This document shows, piece after piece, positions 6,198-6,867 of a stretch of 6,867 nucleotides of DNA. The notes under the pieces were generated by a model. It was not told the origin of the DNA. It made no database searches and saw only the letters and a program-made list of their open reading frames with translations. The DNA is from Campylobacterales bacterium (GTDB taxonomy: Bacteria > Campylobacterota > Campylobacteria > Campylobacterales > QNZT01). The stretch covers positions 1-6,867 of the forward strand of contig JALULO010000232.1 of assembly GCA_027056215.1 (NCBI GenBank). The letters are read 5' to 3'. The translations under genes and the position numbers were made by a program. The first letter of the stretch is position 1, and each line of letters opens with the position of its first letter.

Positions 6198-6867
6198 ATG
6201 GGTGTCATTCTTACAGAAAAATATGCACATTTGATTGAAAAAAAAGGTTTTGATAAGCTTTTTCATATGGGCTTGTCTTTTTTCCCTTTACTAAAAGATG
6301 TTGCTAAAAGTGGTAAGCTTAGGGAACTGAGTTCTTTTGCTATTTGGGAAGCAAAACATACGCTAGGACTTTATGGTAAAAAATCATATCTTCAGTTTGA
6401 TGATACCAAACCTTTGGTTTTAGATGAAGGAAGTGATATCCGCAGACTTGACTTTACACTTTTGGGCAAAAAACCATATCACATTGCAAAAAATCCTCAT
6501 TCTTGGAGAGTGCGTTTTGAAACATCTAAAGGAGTTTTATATGGAACTTTGGCGGATGACAATAAAACATTTTATAGAAGTGAAGATAACGGTAAAACAC
6601 TCCAAAAACTTCACCATTTTGACGAGATGATCATGTCACTGTTTGTAACCCAAAACCAGAGTATCTTTGTTTGTACCGCAGGGATTGTTTATAGAAGTGA
6701 AGATGATGGTGCTTCTTTTGAAGAAGTTGTACGTTTAAGTAATCCAGGACATCATGAAAGTTATATCTTCCATATCAATGGTTTTACACAAAACAATCAT
6801 GGTGAGATCTTTATGGGTGAGTACGGCAATGTTGCCAAAGATGGACGATGGATGAATGTTGCAAATA
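6198..6867 (+). CDS. Asp-box (BNR) beta-propeller-like protein, 3' end outside window
   Basis: An open frame starts at the ATG at 6198 and stays open for 223 codons to the window edge, so the gene is incomplete. Its start is 2 nt after the flippase stop, and CAGG inside the end of the flippase gene lies about 7 nt upstream, which suggests translational coupling. Two Asp-box motifs (Ser-x-Asp-x-Gly-x-Thr/Ser) are visible: YRSEDNGKTLQKL at 126-138 and YRSEDDGASFEEV at 165-177. They share the lead-in YRSED and are 39 residues apart, as expected for successive blades of a sialidase-like propeller. No catalytic sialidase residues can be assigned. Residues 1-50 are mixed and lack a signal peptide, so it may be cytoplasmic, unlike most Asp-box proteins. 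Its place beside a flippase suggests a role in glycan synthesis or modification, which is inference. I do not recognise a specific family. Confidence 0.8.
   Translation, partial: MGVILTEKYAHLIEKKGFDKLFHMGLSFFPLLKDVAKSGKLRELSSFAIWEAKHTLGLYGKKSYLQFDDTKPLVLDEGSDIRRLDFTLLGKKPYHIAKNPHSWRVRFETSKGVLYGTLADDNKTFYRSEDNGKTLQKLHHFDEMIMSLFVTQNQSIFVCTAGIVYRSEDDGASFEEVVRLSNPGHHESYIFHINGFTQNNHGEIFMGEYGNVAKDGRWMNVAN

Noticed and set aside
6424..6630. Forward open frame of 68 codons near the right end
   Set aside because: It is out of frame with the longer frame that starts at 6198 and carries the Asp-box repeats; the longer frame explains the region.

Overview
The window looks like a chromosomal segment of a free-living Campylobacterota (Epsilonproteobacteria), perhaps near Sulfurimonas or Sulfurovum. 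The genus is inference from AT-rich codon use, futalosine-pathway menaquinone synthesis, a metal-dependent type of KdsA and very compact spacing. All supported genes are on the + strand. No RNA gene, CRISPR array, insertion sequence or phage gene was seen.

Left part (1-2241): two tandem paralogous genes encode secreted proteins with an unusual layout: signal peptide, small OmpA-like outer-membrane beta-barrel, extended linker, and C-terminal SPOR (peptidoglycan-binding) domain. The first linker is Pro/Val/Gln-rich and nearly neutral; the second is strongly basic. Each gene has a good Shine-Dalgarno site and is preceded by a plausible promoter, and a 10-bp hairpin lies between them.

Middle (2262-4895): mqnE (aminofutalosine synthase, a radical SAM enzyme of menaquinone synthesis), a secreted DUF3108-type protein of unknown function, and kdsA (Kdo-8-phosphate synthase, for the LPS inner core). 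mqnE and the DUF3108 gene lack a Shine-Dalgarno site. Instead each has an extended -10 motif (TGT then TACAAT or TATCAT) 5-6 nt before its ATG, which would produce leaderless or nearly leaderless mRNAs.

Right part (4933-6867): a Wzx-type polysaccharide flippase is followed, 2 nt after its stop, by the 5' part of a gene that runs off the window. That gene has no signal peptide and carries two Asp-box (BNR) repeats typical of beta-propellers. This looks like the start of a surface-glycan cluster placed directly after kdsA.

Most of the window therefore concerns the cell envelope: outer membrane to peptidoglycan attachment, LPS core sugar, glycan export and a periplasmic protein. The menaquinone gene is the exception. 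No clearly new defence or mobile system is visible. The least explained parts are the paired barrel-SPOR proteins, the putative leaderless starts and the truncated propeller gene.
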